From the NCBI GenBank assembly GCA_965227095.1, contig CBDDFL010000001.1:3100001-3164000 (forward strand): DNA of 64,000 bases. The letters run 5' to 3'. Source of the DNA: JANQMY01 sp965227095. Lineage in GTDB: Bacteria; Pseudomonadota; Alphaproteobacteria; JANQMY01. Below the pieces are notes generated by a model that was not told the DNA's origin, made no database searches, and worked only from the letters and a program-made list of their open reading frames with translations. Positions 9,822 through 18,739 of the stretch are shown in pieces. Each line of letters begins with the position of its first letter. The stretch's first letter is position 1. Position numbers and translations under genes: made by a program.

Positions 9822-9985
9822 GTTCACAGTAAAATCCCCCATTGCCCGTCCACTATAACACTTGCATCTAACACAAAAAGGGCCCTCTTTAAGCGGCAAA
9901 ACCTTATTGCGTGGCCTTTGCCAGTCTGGTTCGGCTCCCAACCGACGCGACGAACACCAATCGGCCCAGAAACTAGGAAAAGATC

Positions 9986-11089
9986 ATGGTTAATGCGACC
10001 CCGAAATCGCGCCGCAATGGATATACATATGCAGACGCTGGTGTCGATATTAAGGCAGGCAATGATTTAGTCGACTCCATAAAATCCCTTGCCGCCTCCA
10101 CCAAACGGCCGGGAGCCGACGCGTCTTTGGGCGGTTTTGGCGGCGTTTTTGACCTAAAAGCGCTCGGGATGTCCGACCCGCTGCTGATAGCCGCTACCGA
10201 TGGCGTTGGTACAAAGCTTCGCCTGGCCATTGATCACAATAAACACGATACAATTGGCATCGATTTGGTGGCCATGTGCGTTAACGATTTGATCGTCCAA
10301 GGGGCGGCCCCCTTGTTTTTTCTGGACTATTTGGCCACCGGAAAACTCGACCAAGCAACGGCTCAATCCATTGTTGCCGGGATAGCCGAGGGGTGTCGGC
10401 AGGCAGGTTGCGCCCTCATCGGTGGAGAAACCGCCGAAATGCCAGGCCATTATGCGGGTGAAGATTATGACTTGGCCGGATTCAGCGTGGGCGCGGTCGA
10501 ACGGCCCCAGCTTCTGCCCAAAACAGACCAAATACAGACCGGTGACGTTCTCATTGCCCTGCCCTCCAGCGGGATTCATTCAAATGGGTATTCCTTGGTG
10601 CGGAAGATTATCGATGATCTCAATATTGATGTGTCAGCCCCCTCTGAATTTGACGAACGCCCGCTCATTGAGACCTTGCTGACCCCGACAAAGATCTATG
10701 TGAAGGCGTTGCAACCGCTTATGGACCGATCCCTGATTAAAGCGGCAGCCCATATCACGGGCGGAGGGTTCACGGAAAACATCCCCCGCGTCCTTCCCGA
10801 TGGTTTCGACGCACAAGTGGATCTTGGAACCATCACGCCTCTTCCTATATTTGCTTGGCTGGCTCACCAGGGTGGCATAGCCGAAGCCGAGATGTTGAAG
10901 ACGTTCAATTGCGGGATCGGCATGGTGCTGGTGGTCGCCTCAGACCATGTAGGCGATGTGATGTCGCGACTGGCTGACGCCGACGAAACCGGTCACGTCA
11001 TCGGATCGATCATACCCAATGACACCAATCAAGCGGCACAAACCAACTATAGCGGCAGCCTCGACTTAAGGCTCAATACTCATGACTAA
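9986..11089 (+). CDS. purM: Phosphoribosylformylglycinamidine cyclo-ligase (AIR synthase)
   Basis: Converts FGAM to aminoimidazole ribotide in purine synthesis, using ATP. The family pattern is clear: YADAGVDIKAGNDLVD near the N terminus, ATDGVGTKL in the ATP-binding region, VAMCVNDL, GGETAEMPG and the HITGGGFTENIPRVLP segment. The 367-residue length is normal. An AGGA site lies 7 bases before the ATG. Its last 8 bases overlap purN, which implies translational coupling. Confidence 0.97.
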   Translation: MVNATPKSRRNGYTYADAGVDIKAGNDLVDSIKSLAASTKRPGADASLGGFGGVFDLKALGMSDPLLIAATDGVGTKLRLAIDHNKHDTIGIDLVAMCVNDLIVQGAAPLFFLDYLATGKLDQATAQSIVAGIAEGCRQAGCALIGGETAEMPGHYAGEDYDLAGFSVGAVERPQLLPKTDQIQTGDVLIALPSSGIHSNGYSLVRKIIDDLNIDVSAPSEFDERPLIETLLTPTKIYVKALQPLMDRSLIKAAAHITGGGFTENIPRVLPDGFDAQVDLGTITPLPIFAWLAHQGGIAEAEMLKTFNCGIGMVLVVASDHVGDVMSRLADADETGHVIGSIIPNDTNQAAQTNYSGSLDLRLNTHD

Positions 11090-11735
11090 GTTGCGGTTGG
11101 GCGTTCTTATTTCAGGCCGGGGCACGAACCTGCAATCGCTCATTGATGCCTGCAAAACCCCTGATTTCCCAGCGGAGATCGCCTGTGTCATTTCCAACAA
11201 ACCGGACGCTGCCGGGTTGGACCGGGCACGATCCGCCGGTATTGACGCCATCAGTATACCCCATAAAAACTATCCGAACCGCAAAGCGTTCGAAGCCGAC
11301 CTTACCACCGCCCTGACCGATCAAGGGGTTGGCCTGGTCTGCAATGCGGGGTTCATGCGGTTGCTCACGGATGGTTTTGTGGACCATTGGTACAACCGTC
11401 AAATCAATATCCACCCATCGCTTCTGCCTGCCTTTAAAGGCCTTCACGTGCATGAACAGGTATTGGAGGCGGGAGCGCGCATTAGTGGGTGCACCGTTCA
11501 CTATGTGCGCACGGAAATGGATGCGGGGCCGATCATCGCGCAGGCCGCCGTGCCGGTACTGCCGGATGATACGCCCGATACTCTAGCGGATCGTGTTCTT
11601 GGTGCAGAACACGCCCTGTACCCAAAAGTGGTTCGGGGCATTGCGAACGGCACCATCACCATATCAGGTGAGGACGTGTCGTTCGGGCCCACCCCCGATT
11701 TGGAACTGGGCCCGATGATCAGTCCGGTCGGCTAG
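11082..11735 (+). CDS. purN: Phosphoribosylglycinamide formyltransferase
   Basis: Transfers a formyl group from 10-formyl-tetrahydrofolate to glycinamide ribotide. It begins LRLGVLISGRGTNLQSLI, the phosphate-binding end of the formyltransferase fold. The catalytic Asn and His are in INIHPSLLPAFKG, and the third catalytic residue, Asp, is in RTEMDAGPII. It has 217 residues and overlaps the purM 3' end by 8 bases. Its stop lies 5 bases from the ndk stop on the other strand, so there is little room for a terminator. Confidence 0.97.
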   Translation: MTKLRLGVLISGRGTNLQSLIDACKTPDFPAEIACVISNKPDAAGLDRARSAGIDAISIPHKNYPNRKAFEADLTTALTDQGVGLVCNAGFMRLLTDGFVDHWYNRQINIHPSLLPAFKGLHVHEQVLEAGARISGCTVHYVRTEMDAGPIIAQAAVPVLPDDTPDTLADRVLGAEHALYPKVVRGIANGTITISGEDVSFGPTPDLELGPMISPVG

Positions 11736-11740
11736 CCGAC

Positions 11741-12160
11741 TTAGCCGACGATTTCGATATCCGCGAAGAAGTAGGAAATTTCCACAGCCGCCGTTTCCGG
11801 GGCATCCGACCCGTGCACGGAATTCGCCTCAATGGATTCAGCGAAATCTTTGCGGATGGTGCCCGGTGCCGCTTCTTCCGGGTTGGTCGCGCCCATAACC
11901 TCACGGTTCTTCAGGATGGCCCCGTCGCCTTCCAGAACCTGCACAACAACCGGACCGGACGTCATGAAATTGCACAGATCATCAAAGAAGGGGCGTTCGC
12001 GATGGACAGCGTAGAACCCTTCCGCTTGACCGCGTGTGAGCTGCACGCGCTTCTGAGCCACAATGCGCAAGCCGGCCTCTTCAAAGCGGGCGTTGATCTG
12101 GCCGGTTAGGTTCCGGCGGGTGGCATCTGGCTTGATGATGGAAAGCGTACGTTCGGTCAT
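11741..12160 (-). CDS. ndk: Nucleoside diphosphate kinase
   Basis: Balances nucleoside triphosphate pools by phosphotransfer through a histidine. It begins TERTLSIIKPDATRRN, has the FYAVHRERPFF region, and carries the active-site His in NSVHGSDA near residue 116. The ATG at 12160 gives 139 residues, the normal size, and has AGGA about 7 bases upstream. Another ATG at 12169 is too close to that site. It is a single gene convergent with purN and divergent from the ABC-F gene. Confidence 0.96.
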   Translation of the reverse strand: MTERTLSIIKPDATRRNLTGQINARFEEAGLRIVAQKRVQLTRGQAEGFYAVHRERPFFDDLCNFMTSGPVVVQVLEGDGAILKNREVMGATNPEEAAPGTIRKDFAESIEANSVHGSDAPETAAVEISYFFADIEIVG

Positions 12161-12265
12161 GTCAGTCATCCTGTAAGAGTGCTGTTGGCGCCGGGTTATA
12201 GCGGCGGGAGAAATCCGTCGCAAGCACCCTCTGGGCGAGGCGGCACTGTGGTGATAATAAGCCGC

Positions 12266-14167
12266 ATGCTTCAACTCTCTGACCTCACCTACCGCATTGA
12301 AGGGCGCATTCTGCTGGACAAAGCCAGCGCCACAATCCCGGCTGGCCATAAGGTGGGTTTGGTCGGCCGCAACGGCACGGGAAAAACCACCCTATTGAAC
12401 ATTTTGTCGGGTTTTTTGCAGCCGGATGATGGTGACATCCAAATCCCCAAGGGTTGGCGGATTGGACGGCTCAACCAAGAAGCGCCCGATGGACCAGAGA
12501 CCCTACTTGAAACTGTGTTGAGCTTTGACACGGAACGGGCGGAGCTTCTGGCCGAAGCCGAAACCGCGACGGACCCGCAAAGAATAACGGATATCCAGCT
12601 TCGGCTGGACGATATCGGCGCCCACTCGGCGCCGGCCCGGGCGGCCACCATTCTTGCGGGGCTTGGATTTTCCGAAACAGACCAGCAACAGGCCTGCTCC
12701 TCCTATTCCGGCGGGTGGCGCATGCGTGTGGCGTTGGCAGGGTTGTTATTCACCGAACCGGATATTCTGCTTCTGGACGAACCGACGAACTATCTCGATC
12801 TTGAAGGCACCATCTGGCTCAAAGACTACCTCAAGACCTATCCACGGACGGTGTTGATCGTCAGCCATGATCGAACGCTGCTCAATTCATCCGTACAAAG
12901 CATTCTTCATCTGAATGATCTGAAGCTCACCCTTTACAGCGGCGGGTATGATCGTTTTGAGAAAACCCGTGCACAACAACAGGAACTCGCTGCGAAACAA
13001 AGCGCGAAGCAAAAAGCGCAACGCGCGCATATGGAAAAGTTTGTTGAACGATTTCGTTACAAAGCCTCAAAAGCCCGTCAAGCCCAAAGCCGGCTCAAGG
13101 CGTTAGCTAAGCTTGAACCGATCGCTGCCATTACCGACAGCCAAATTCGTCCGATTTCATTACCCCAGCCCGACGAACTCGCCCCGCCGATCCTCACCAT
13201 GGAGAATGCCTCCACGGGGTACGAAGACGGCCACCCCATTCTGTCCCAGCTTTCCTTTCGCATCGATATGGACGACCGGATCGCCTTGCTGGGGAAGAAC
13301 GGCAATGGGAAATCCACGCTCGCCAAACTGCTGTCCGGACGCCTTGAGGTGTTCGACGGCAAGGTGACGCGCGACCGCAAACTGCAGGTGGGGTATTTCG
13401 CGCAACATCAGCTCGACGAGTTGGACGACAACGGCACGCCATTGTCTGAACTTGGTAGACGCTTACCTGACCTGTCCACGGGGGAGTTAAGGTCCCGGCT
13501 GGGAACCATGGGTTTCGGCGCGGAGAAATATGACACCGCCACAAGCGCTTTGTCAGGGGGCGAACGCGCACGGCTGCTGCTCGGCCTCGCAACACTGAAC
13601 GCCCCCCACCTGCTCATCCTGGATGAACCCACAAACCATTTGGATGTGGATACCCGTGAATCACTTATCCATGCGTTAAACGACTACACCGGCGCGGTCA
13701 TTCTGATCAGCCACGACATTCACCTCATCGAAACCTGTGTGGACAGGCTGTGGCTTGTGGACCAAGGCACAGTTCGCCCGTATGACGATGACCTGGAGGC
13801 GTACCAACAATTCGTCATCCGAAAAGACACGCCGGCAACGGAGACGCAGACAGAAAGATTGGTCACCGACAAAAAGGAAGCGCGCCGGCTCGCCGCCCAG
13901 CAACGGGCCGCTTTGGCGCCGCTAAAGAAAGCTGTCGAAACGGCCGAACGAGAGATTGCGAAGCTCGAGCAAAAAATCGCAAAGATCGACGACGAGCTTG
14001 CGTCCGACAGTTTGTATAATGACGATACCGGCCGCCTTCAGACACTCACCAAGCAGCGGGGCGAACTTCAACGTGCCCTAGATGATAAAGAAAGCCAGTG
14101 GATGGACGCGCAAGAGGCATACGAAACCGCACAGGCAGAAGCTGACATATTGACCGAAGACAGCTAG
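12266..14167 (+). CDS. ABC-F family ATPase (YheS/Uup-like)
   Basis: Soluble protein with two ABC ATPase domains and no membrane segment, of the ABC-F type that acts on ribosomes. Domain 1 has GRNGTGKTT, the signature YSGGWRMR and ILLLDEPTNYLD. Domain 2 has GKNGNGKST, LSGGERAR and LILDEPTNHLD. A linker rich in Lys, Arg and Gln joins them, and a Lys/Glu-rich coiled coil forms the C terminus. I start at the ATG at 12266 (633 residues) because MLQLSDLTYRIEG is the usual ABC-F beginning. No ribosome site precedes it, but a GATAAT box lies 8 bases upstream. The specific ribosomal role cannot be read from sequence. The 3' end overlaps holC by 4 bases. Confidence 0.9.
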   Translation: MLQLSDLTYRIEGRILLDKASATIPAGHKVGLVGRNGTGKTTLLNILSGFLQPDDGDIQIPKGWRIGRLNQEAPDGPETLLETVLSFDTERAELLAEAETATDPQRITDIQLRLDDIGAHSAPARAATILAGLGFSETDQQQACSSYSGGWRMRVALAGLLFTEPDILLLDEPTNYLDLEGTIWLKDYLKTYPRTVLIVSHDRTLLNSSVQSILHLNDLKLTLYSGGYDRFEKTRAQQQELAAKQSAKQKAQRAHMEKFVERFRYKASKARQAQSRLKALAKLEPIAAITDSQIRPISLPQPDELAPPILTMENASTGYEDGHPILSQLSFRIDMDDRIALLGKNGNGKSTLAKLLSGRLEVFDGKVTRDRKLQVGYFAQHQLDELDDNGTPLSELGRRLPDLSTGELRSRLGTMGFGAEKYDTATSALSGGERARLLLGLATLNAPHLLILDEPTNHLDVDTRESLIHALNDYTGAVILISHDIHLIETCVDRLWLVDQGTVRPYDDDLEAYQQFVIRKDTPATETQTERLVTDKKEARRLAAQQRAALAPLKKAVETAEREIAKLEQKIAKIDDELASDSLYNDDTGRLQTLTKQRGELQRALDDKESQWMDAQEAYETAQAEADILTEDS

Positions 14168-14628
14168 GCGCGCTTTTCCCAGCGGCCATTCTCGGCTTGC
14201 TGGTAATAGGTCACGGTATGACCGGCCTCTTTTGCCTGCTGCCAATCCTCCCTAGCCGCTTCCACGGCCACATCCAAATTGCCGTCGAACACAAAGATAC
14301 AGCGTTCTCGGTCTGCAATGTCGGGCGATTGCCAATCGGCTGGGCGCGCCCCGTCCACAAAGAAAACCAGATGCGCATTGTTCGACAGGGACAGTTCCGT
14401 CCCGATCAAGACCGGTTGGTCGGGGGATTGCGGGTCACCGGCGCGTCCATGGGGTAGAAACGACTCATCTTTATACGTCCAAAGATGGCCATCTATCATG
14501 TCCGCCCGCTCGTCCGACCCCGCCACCACCAATGCGCGCCAGCCGCGCTCCAAGGTCTTTTCCAAGAGCCCCGGCAAAACCGCCTCAAGGTTGGCGCGCT
14601 CTAAGTGGTAGAACCAGACATCTGTCAT
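14164..14628 (-). CDS. holC: DNA polymerase III chi subunit
   Basis: Clamp-loader accessory subunit linking the replicase to single-stranded-DNA-binding protein. It begins TDVWFYHLERANLEAVLPGLLEK, as chi proteins do, followed by GWRALVVAGS, the WTYKDESFLPHG segment and a C-terminal Rossmann-like half with RCIFVFDG. The 154 residues fit the family. It starts 9 bases after pepA on the same strand, and pepA-holC linkage is common in proteobacteria. Confidence 0.92.
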   Translation of the reverse strand: MTDVWFYHLERANLEAVLPGLLEKTLERGWRALVVAGSDERADMIDGHLWTYKDESFLPHGRAGDPQSPDQPVLIGTELSLSNNAHLVFFVDGARPADWQSPDIADRERCIFVFDGNLDVAVEAAREDWQQAKEAGHTVTYYQQAENGRWEKRA

Positions 14629-14637
14629 AGTCGATGG

Positions 14638-16143
14638 TTACTTTCGACGGCCTTCATAATTGTCGGACACCAGCCGGTCCAGCAGGCGGACCCCGTATCC
14701 GGTGGCCCCTTTAGGACACACCGGCTTGTCGGCCTTCGTCCATGCCGTTCCCGCAATATCAAGATGCGCCCAGGGCACTTTGTTGGTGAAGCGTTGCAGA
14801 AACTGCGCCGCGGTAATCGAGCCGGCACCACGTCCATCGCTGATGTTTTGCATATCCGCGATCTGAGAATTGATGGTGCGGTCATAGGTATCTTCCAGGG
14901 GAAACCGCCACACCGTTTCGTCCACATTGTTACCCGCGTCAAAAATCTGGTCGGCCAAGGCATCATCGCTGGCGAACAGACCGGCTTTGTGCGTCCCCAA
15001 CGCCATGATGATCGCGCCCGTAAGGGTTGCCAAATCAATCATGAATTTTGGCTTGAAGCGGTTTTGGCAATACCAAAGCGCGTCGGCCAGCACCAAGCGG
15101 CCTTCCGCATCGGTGTTCAACACCTCGATGGTCTGGCCCGACATGGAGGTGACCACATCGCCCGGGCGCTGCGCCGTGCCATCGGGCATGTTTTCCACCA
15201 GCCCAATGATACCGATCACATTGGCTTTTGCTTTTCGGCCCGCGAGCGCCCGCATCAATCCTGTGACGGTGCCCGCACCACCCATATCGTATTTCATTTC
15301 TCCCATACCGGCAGAGGGTTTGAGGGAAATGCCACCCGTATCAAAGGTAACGCCTTTGCCCACAAAGGCGATGGGCTGGGCTTTCTTGTTGGTCGCCCCC
15401 ATCCACTGCATGACCACCAGCTGACTTTCATGCTGGCTGCCGCGCCCCACACCGAGCAAGGACCCCATGCCCAGCTTTTCCATTTGCTTCTCACCCAGAA
15501 TCTCGACTTTAACCCCAAGATCGCTGAGAGATTTCGCGCGGACCGCAAATTCCTTCGGGTACAGAATATTTGCAGGCTCAGACACCAGGTCGCGAGCGAA
15601 GAAGACGCCATCCACCACAGCATTGCGTTCTTTCCAGCGCGCCCGTGCCTTCGTCACATCCTTCGTCATGATTGTCAGCTTGGAAAGTGTCGGCTTTTTG
15701 CTGAGGCTCGCCTTACTGCGATAGACATCGAAGCGATAACTTTTAAGCCGCGCCCCCTCGGCGATGCCGGCGGCATAATCGTCGGCGGTGACCTTAACCT
15801 TTACCGGCAGGTCCGCTGCCACCGCAGCCGTTTTGATGCCATTCGCGGATAGGCGCGTCATGATCCGTCCGCCAAGTGCTCTTACTTCTTTTTCCCCGAT
15901 CTTGGCCACATCACCGATCCCGAAAACCCAGATCCTATCGGCGGAAAACCCCTCCGGCGCGAGCACCTCCAGCACTTGACCGCTTTCGCCCGTAAATCCA
16001 GCAGCCTTCGCGGATTTGCTGAGCTGGCCACCTGCCTTCTTGTCCCATTGAGCAACGGTGCCCGTAAACTTACCGCCGGCGGCACTTGCCGCGATCAGCG
16101 CGTTAACTTTTGGAAATCCAAGTGTGGAAATACTGATATTCAT
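14638..16143 (-). CDS. pepA: Leucyl aminopeptidase (M17)
   Basis: Cytosolic two-metal aminopeptidase that removes N-terminal residues; E. coli PepA also binds DNA. The 501 residues have the M17 N-terminal macro-like domain and a C-terminal catalytic domain. The signature NTDAEGRLVLADAL sits near residue 345, and VGKGVTFDTGGISLKP supplies the first metal-binding lysine and aspartate. It is the first gene of the pepA-holC unit and is divergent from lptF. Confidence 0.96.
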   Translation of the reverse strand: MNISISTLGFPKVNALIAASAAGGKFTGTVAQWDKKAGGQLSKSAKAAGFTGESGQVLEVLAPEGFSADRIWVFGIGDVAKIGEKEVRALGGRIMTRLSANGIKTAAVAADLPVKVKVTADDYAAGIAEGARLKSYRFDVYRSKASLSKKPTLSKLTIMTKDVTKARARWKERNAVVDGVFFARDLVSEPANILYPKEFAVRAKSLSDLGVKVEILGEKQMEKLGMGSLLGVGRGSQHESQLVVMQWMGATNKKAQPIAFVGKGVTFDTGGISLKPSAGMGEMKYDMGGAGTVTGLMRALAGRKAKANVIGIIGLVENMPDGTAQRPGDVVTSMSGQTIEVLNTDAEGRLVLADALWYCQNRFKPKFMIDLATLTGAIIMALGTHKAGLFASDDALADQIFDAGNNVDETVWRFPLEDTYDRTINSQIADMQNISDGRGAGSITAAQFLQRFTNKVPWAHLDIAGTAWTKADKPVCPKGATGYGVRLLDRLVSDNYEGRRK

Positions 16144-16430
16144 AGGTAAGGCAGCTCCTGGCTCCGCTCACGGGCGTTTCGTGGCCCGCCTTGTTGACAT
16201 TCTGATCGCCGTTTAGGATGAAACTTCCTGATGGGACGCAGCGTTTCTGTATGCTTCGATTCGGGTCAAACAACGCTGGCATTGGTTACTCATGTGGCTA
16301 TACGCAAATTTGACAGTCCAACCGCCGAAAGAAGCTGAATAGGTGCGAGGCTTAGCATATGATTATAACCCATCCAAGGTGATGAACCACAAAGTACCCT
16401 CCTGCGATCCGGACGGCGCGGCGAATTGAT
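16144..16430. other. Divergent pepA/lptF intergenic region
   Basis: No gene is seen. It must hold promoters for both strands. On the plus strand TTGACA occurs at 16310-16315, but no good -10 sits at 16-18 bases from it. I could not identify operators or a terminator. Confidence 0.4.
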
Positions 16431-17582
16431 ATGAACAGTCTCGGCTATTACGTTTTTCGGCAAATTACAGGACCGCTCCTATTCTTTACGTTTGCGCTGA
16501 CAGCCCTTGTGTGGCTGACACAGTCATTGCGTTTGCTTGACGTGGTGATTCAGCAAGGGCAAAGCGCGGGCACATTTATCGAATTATCCGTTCTGGTGAT
16601 GCCCAGCCTGCTCGGCATTATTTTGCCTGTGTCGTTTTTTTGCGCCGCGATCTATTCGCTCAATCGGCTTCACACGGATAGTGAGTTGGTGGTGATGTGG
16701 TCCGCCGGCATGGGCCGCTGGGGAATCGCAAAACCAGTCATTGCCCTTGGGGTTCTGGTTTCCATAATCGTCCTGGCGGTGAATTTGTACTTCATGCCCG
16801 CCGGCATGCGCGCCATGAAGGACCGCGTCTTTGAAATCCGCGCCGATTTGGTTGCCTTCCTTCTGCGTGAAGGACAGTTCACGAATCCAATCAAGGGCCT
16901 GACCGTATTCGTCCGTGAGATGAATACAAATGGAGAAATCAAGAACCTGCTTGTTTATGACGACCGCAATCCGGACGAGCCGGTCACCTATCTCGCGGAA
17001 CGCGGCGCTGTTGCCCAAACGGATGATGGACCGCGCTTGCTTATGGTGAACGGAAACGTACAGCGGGCCTCACAGGACAGCAAAGACCAAATCGCCTTTT
17101 TGCGCTTTGACAAATACGTGCTGGATCTCAGCCAGTTCACTCAAGAAGTTGGCACTCATACGCGAGAAACAAGCGAACGGTATTTACCGGAACTCTTTTT
17201 TCCGGATCCCAATCACCCATGGGATATGGCATACAAAGATCGTCTGATCGCTGAAGGCCACAACCGCCTAGCGTCTCCATTGTACGCGATTGCGTTTGCG
17301 ATGATCGCGTTGGCCGCTCTGATCGGCGGCGACTTTTCCCGCCGGGGATATGTTAATCGAATAAGCCTCGCGGTGTTATTCGCGGTTGCCATCCGGGTTG
17401 GCGGCATCGGGGTTCAAAGTGCTGCCGTAAAACTGCCAATTGTTAACTTTGTCCAATATGCCATTCCTCTTTTGGCGATCGGTGTTTGTGCCGTCATCAT
17501 TGACCGGGGCGGTCTGTCCTATTTCAAAGATCTGCTGAACAAGTACGTTCCGACAAACTCCCAAGCTGGAGAGGCTTCGTAA
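16431..17582 (+). CDS. lptF: LPS export ABC transporter permease LptF
   Basis: Inner-membrane permease of the LptB2FG complex that extracts lipopolysaccharide and feeds it to LptC. The 383 residues show the YjgP/YjgQ layout: two to three N-terminal membrane helices (beginning YYVFRQITGPLLFFTFAL), a periplasmic jellyroll of about 150 residues in the middle, and three C-terminal helices. It is followed 2 bases later by lptG. Being first in the pair and having the RQITGPLL start supports LptF over LptG. Confidence 0.93.
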   Translation: MNSLGYYVFRQITGPLLFFTFALTALVWLTQSLRLLDVVIQQGQSAGTFIELSVLVMPSLLGIILPVSFFCAAIYSLNRLHTDSELVVMWSAGMGRWGIAKPVIALGVLVSIIVLAVNLYFMPAGMRAMKDRVFEIRADLVAFLLREGQFTNPIKGLTVFVREMNTNGEIKNLLVYDDRNPDEPVTYLAERGAVAQTDDGPRLLMVNGNVQRASQDSKDQIAFLRFDKYVLDLSQFTQEVGTHTRETSERYLPELFFPDPNHPWDMAYKDRLIAEGHNRLASPLYAIAFAMIALAALIGGDFSRRGYVNRISLAVLFAVAIRVGGIGVQSAAVKLPIVNFVQYAIPLLAIGVCAVIIDRGGLSYFKDLLNKYVPTNSQAGEAS

Positions 17583-17584
17583 AA

Positions 17585-18685
17585 ATGCGCTTCTCCTGGA
17601 CGCTTTCACGCTATATCGGCATGCAGTTTTTGGTCGGCATCGGCATCGTGTTTGGGGCTTGCCTGTGTCTGATCTTCTTGGTGGACCTGGTTCAGCTGTT
17701 GCAACGGGCCTCCAGTCGCGGACCCGTGCCGTTCAGCATACTGGCGGCGATGGCATTTTACAAACTGCCTAACATTTCTGAGATTGCCCTCCCCTTTGCC
17801 GTCCTTTTCGGGGCGATTTGGACGTTCATCCGCTTAAGCCGCAGTCACGAACTTGTGGTGGCGCGCGCAACCGGCGTGTCCGTCTGGCAGTTTTTAACCC
17901 CGGCGATTTTTATCACGATGGTGGGCGGCATTTTTGTTGTAACCGTTTACAATCCAATCGCCGCGTCGCTCGTTTCCCGCTTCGAGCAGCTTGAGTCGCG
18001 GCACATGCGGGGGCAATCGAGCTCGTTATCGGTTTCTTCGTCAGGGTTATGGTTACGCCAGGGAGACCAGATCGGGCAGTCGGTCATTCACGCGCTCAAG
18101 GTCGATGCCGACCGCATGGTGCTGGAGGATGTGACGTTCCTATTCTACGAAGGCGAGGACAAATTTCGGGCCCGAATCGACGCGGAATCAGCCGAGCTGG
18201 AGGACGGTTACTGGGATATTCGAAATGCCCGATTGAATGTTTTGGACCCCTTCCCCGAGAACAGCTTTCACGAACGCTACAGCGTCACAACGTCGCTCAC
18301 CCATGAGCGGATTCAGGACAGCTTCGCCTCCCCCCAAACCATGTCATTCTGGCAATTGCCCAAATTCATTGAGCTTGCGGAGGAAGCAGGCTTCAAGACG
18401 ACCGCCCACCGCCTCCATTGGCATTCGATCCTCGCAACGCCCTTTCTGCTCTCTGCCATGATCTTGGTTGCGGCCACATTTTCGATGCGGGTATATCGGT
18501 TAGGTGGCATGGCGCGACTGGCCGGTGCCGGCGTGTTGGCCGGGTTCGCCCTATATTTCCTGTCAGATGTATCATCGGCCCTAGGACTGTCTGGCCACTT
18601 GCCGATCATATTGGCCGCATGGGCGCCAACGATCGTGGCCATGTTATTGGGGGTTGCAACGCTGCTTCATTTAGAAGACGGTTAG
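17585..18685 (+). CDS. lptG: LPS export ABC transporter permease LptG
   Basis: Partner permease of LptF. The 366 residues show the same arrangement: N-terminal helices starting TLSRYIGMQFLVGIGIVF, a central periplasmic domain (ESRHMRGQSSSLSVSSSGLWLRQ segment, typical of LptG), and C-terminal helices with PFLLSAMILVAATFSMR. It is two bases downstream of lptF and upstream of lptD, so most of the transport bridge is encoded together; lptA, lptB and lptC are not in this window. Confidence 0.94.
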   Translation: MRFSWTLSRYIGMQFLVGIGIVFGACLCLIFLVDLVQLLQRASSRGPVPFSILAAMAFYKLPNISEIALPFAVLFGAIWTFIRLSRSHELVVARATGVSVWQFLTPAIFITMVGGIFVVTVYNPIAASLVSRFEQLESRHMRGQSSSLSVSSSGLWLRQGDQIGQSVIHALKVDADRMVLEDVTFLFYEGEDKFRARIDAESAELEDGYWDIRNARLNVLDPFPENSFHERYSVTTSLTHERIQDSFASPQTMSFWQLPKFIELAEEAGFKTTAHRLHWHSILATPFLLSAMILVAATFSMRVYRLGGMARLAGAGVLAGFALYFLSDVSSALGLSGHLPIILAAWAPTIVAMLLGVATLLHLEDG

Positions 18686-18739
18686 CGTGGGATTCTGGGG
18701 TATAGCGACATTTTCGACACTAATAAAATTTGGCCCGCT

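Noticed and set aside
14605..15852. Long open frame (415 codons) on the plus strand
   Set aside because: It lies antisense to pepA, whose motifs and length are complete; no ribosome site and no recognisable domain.
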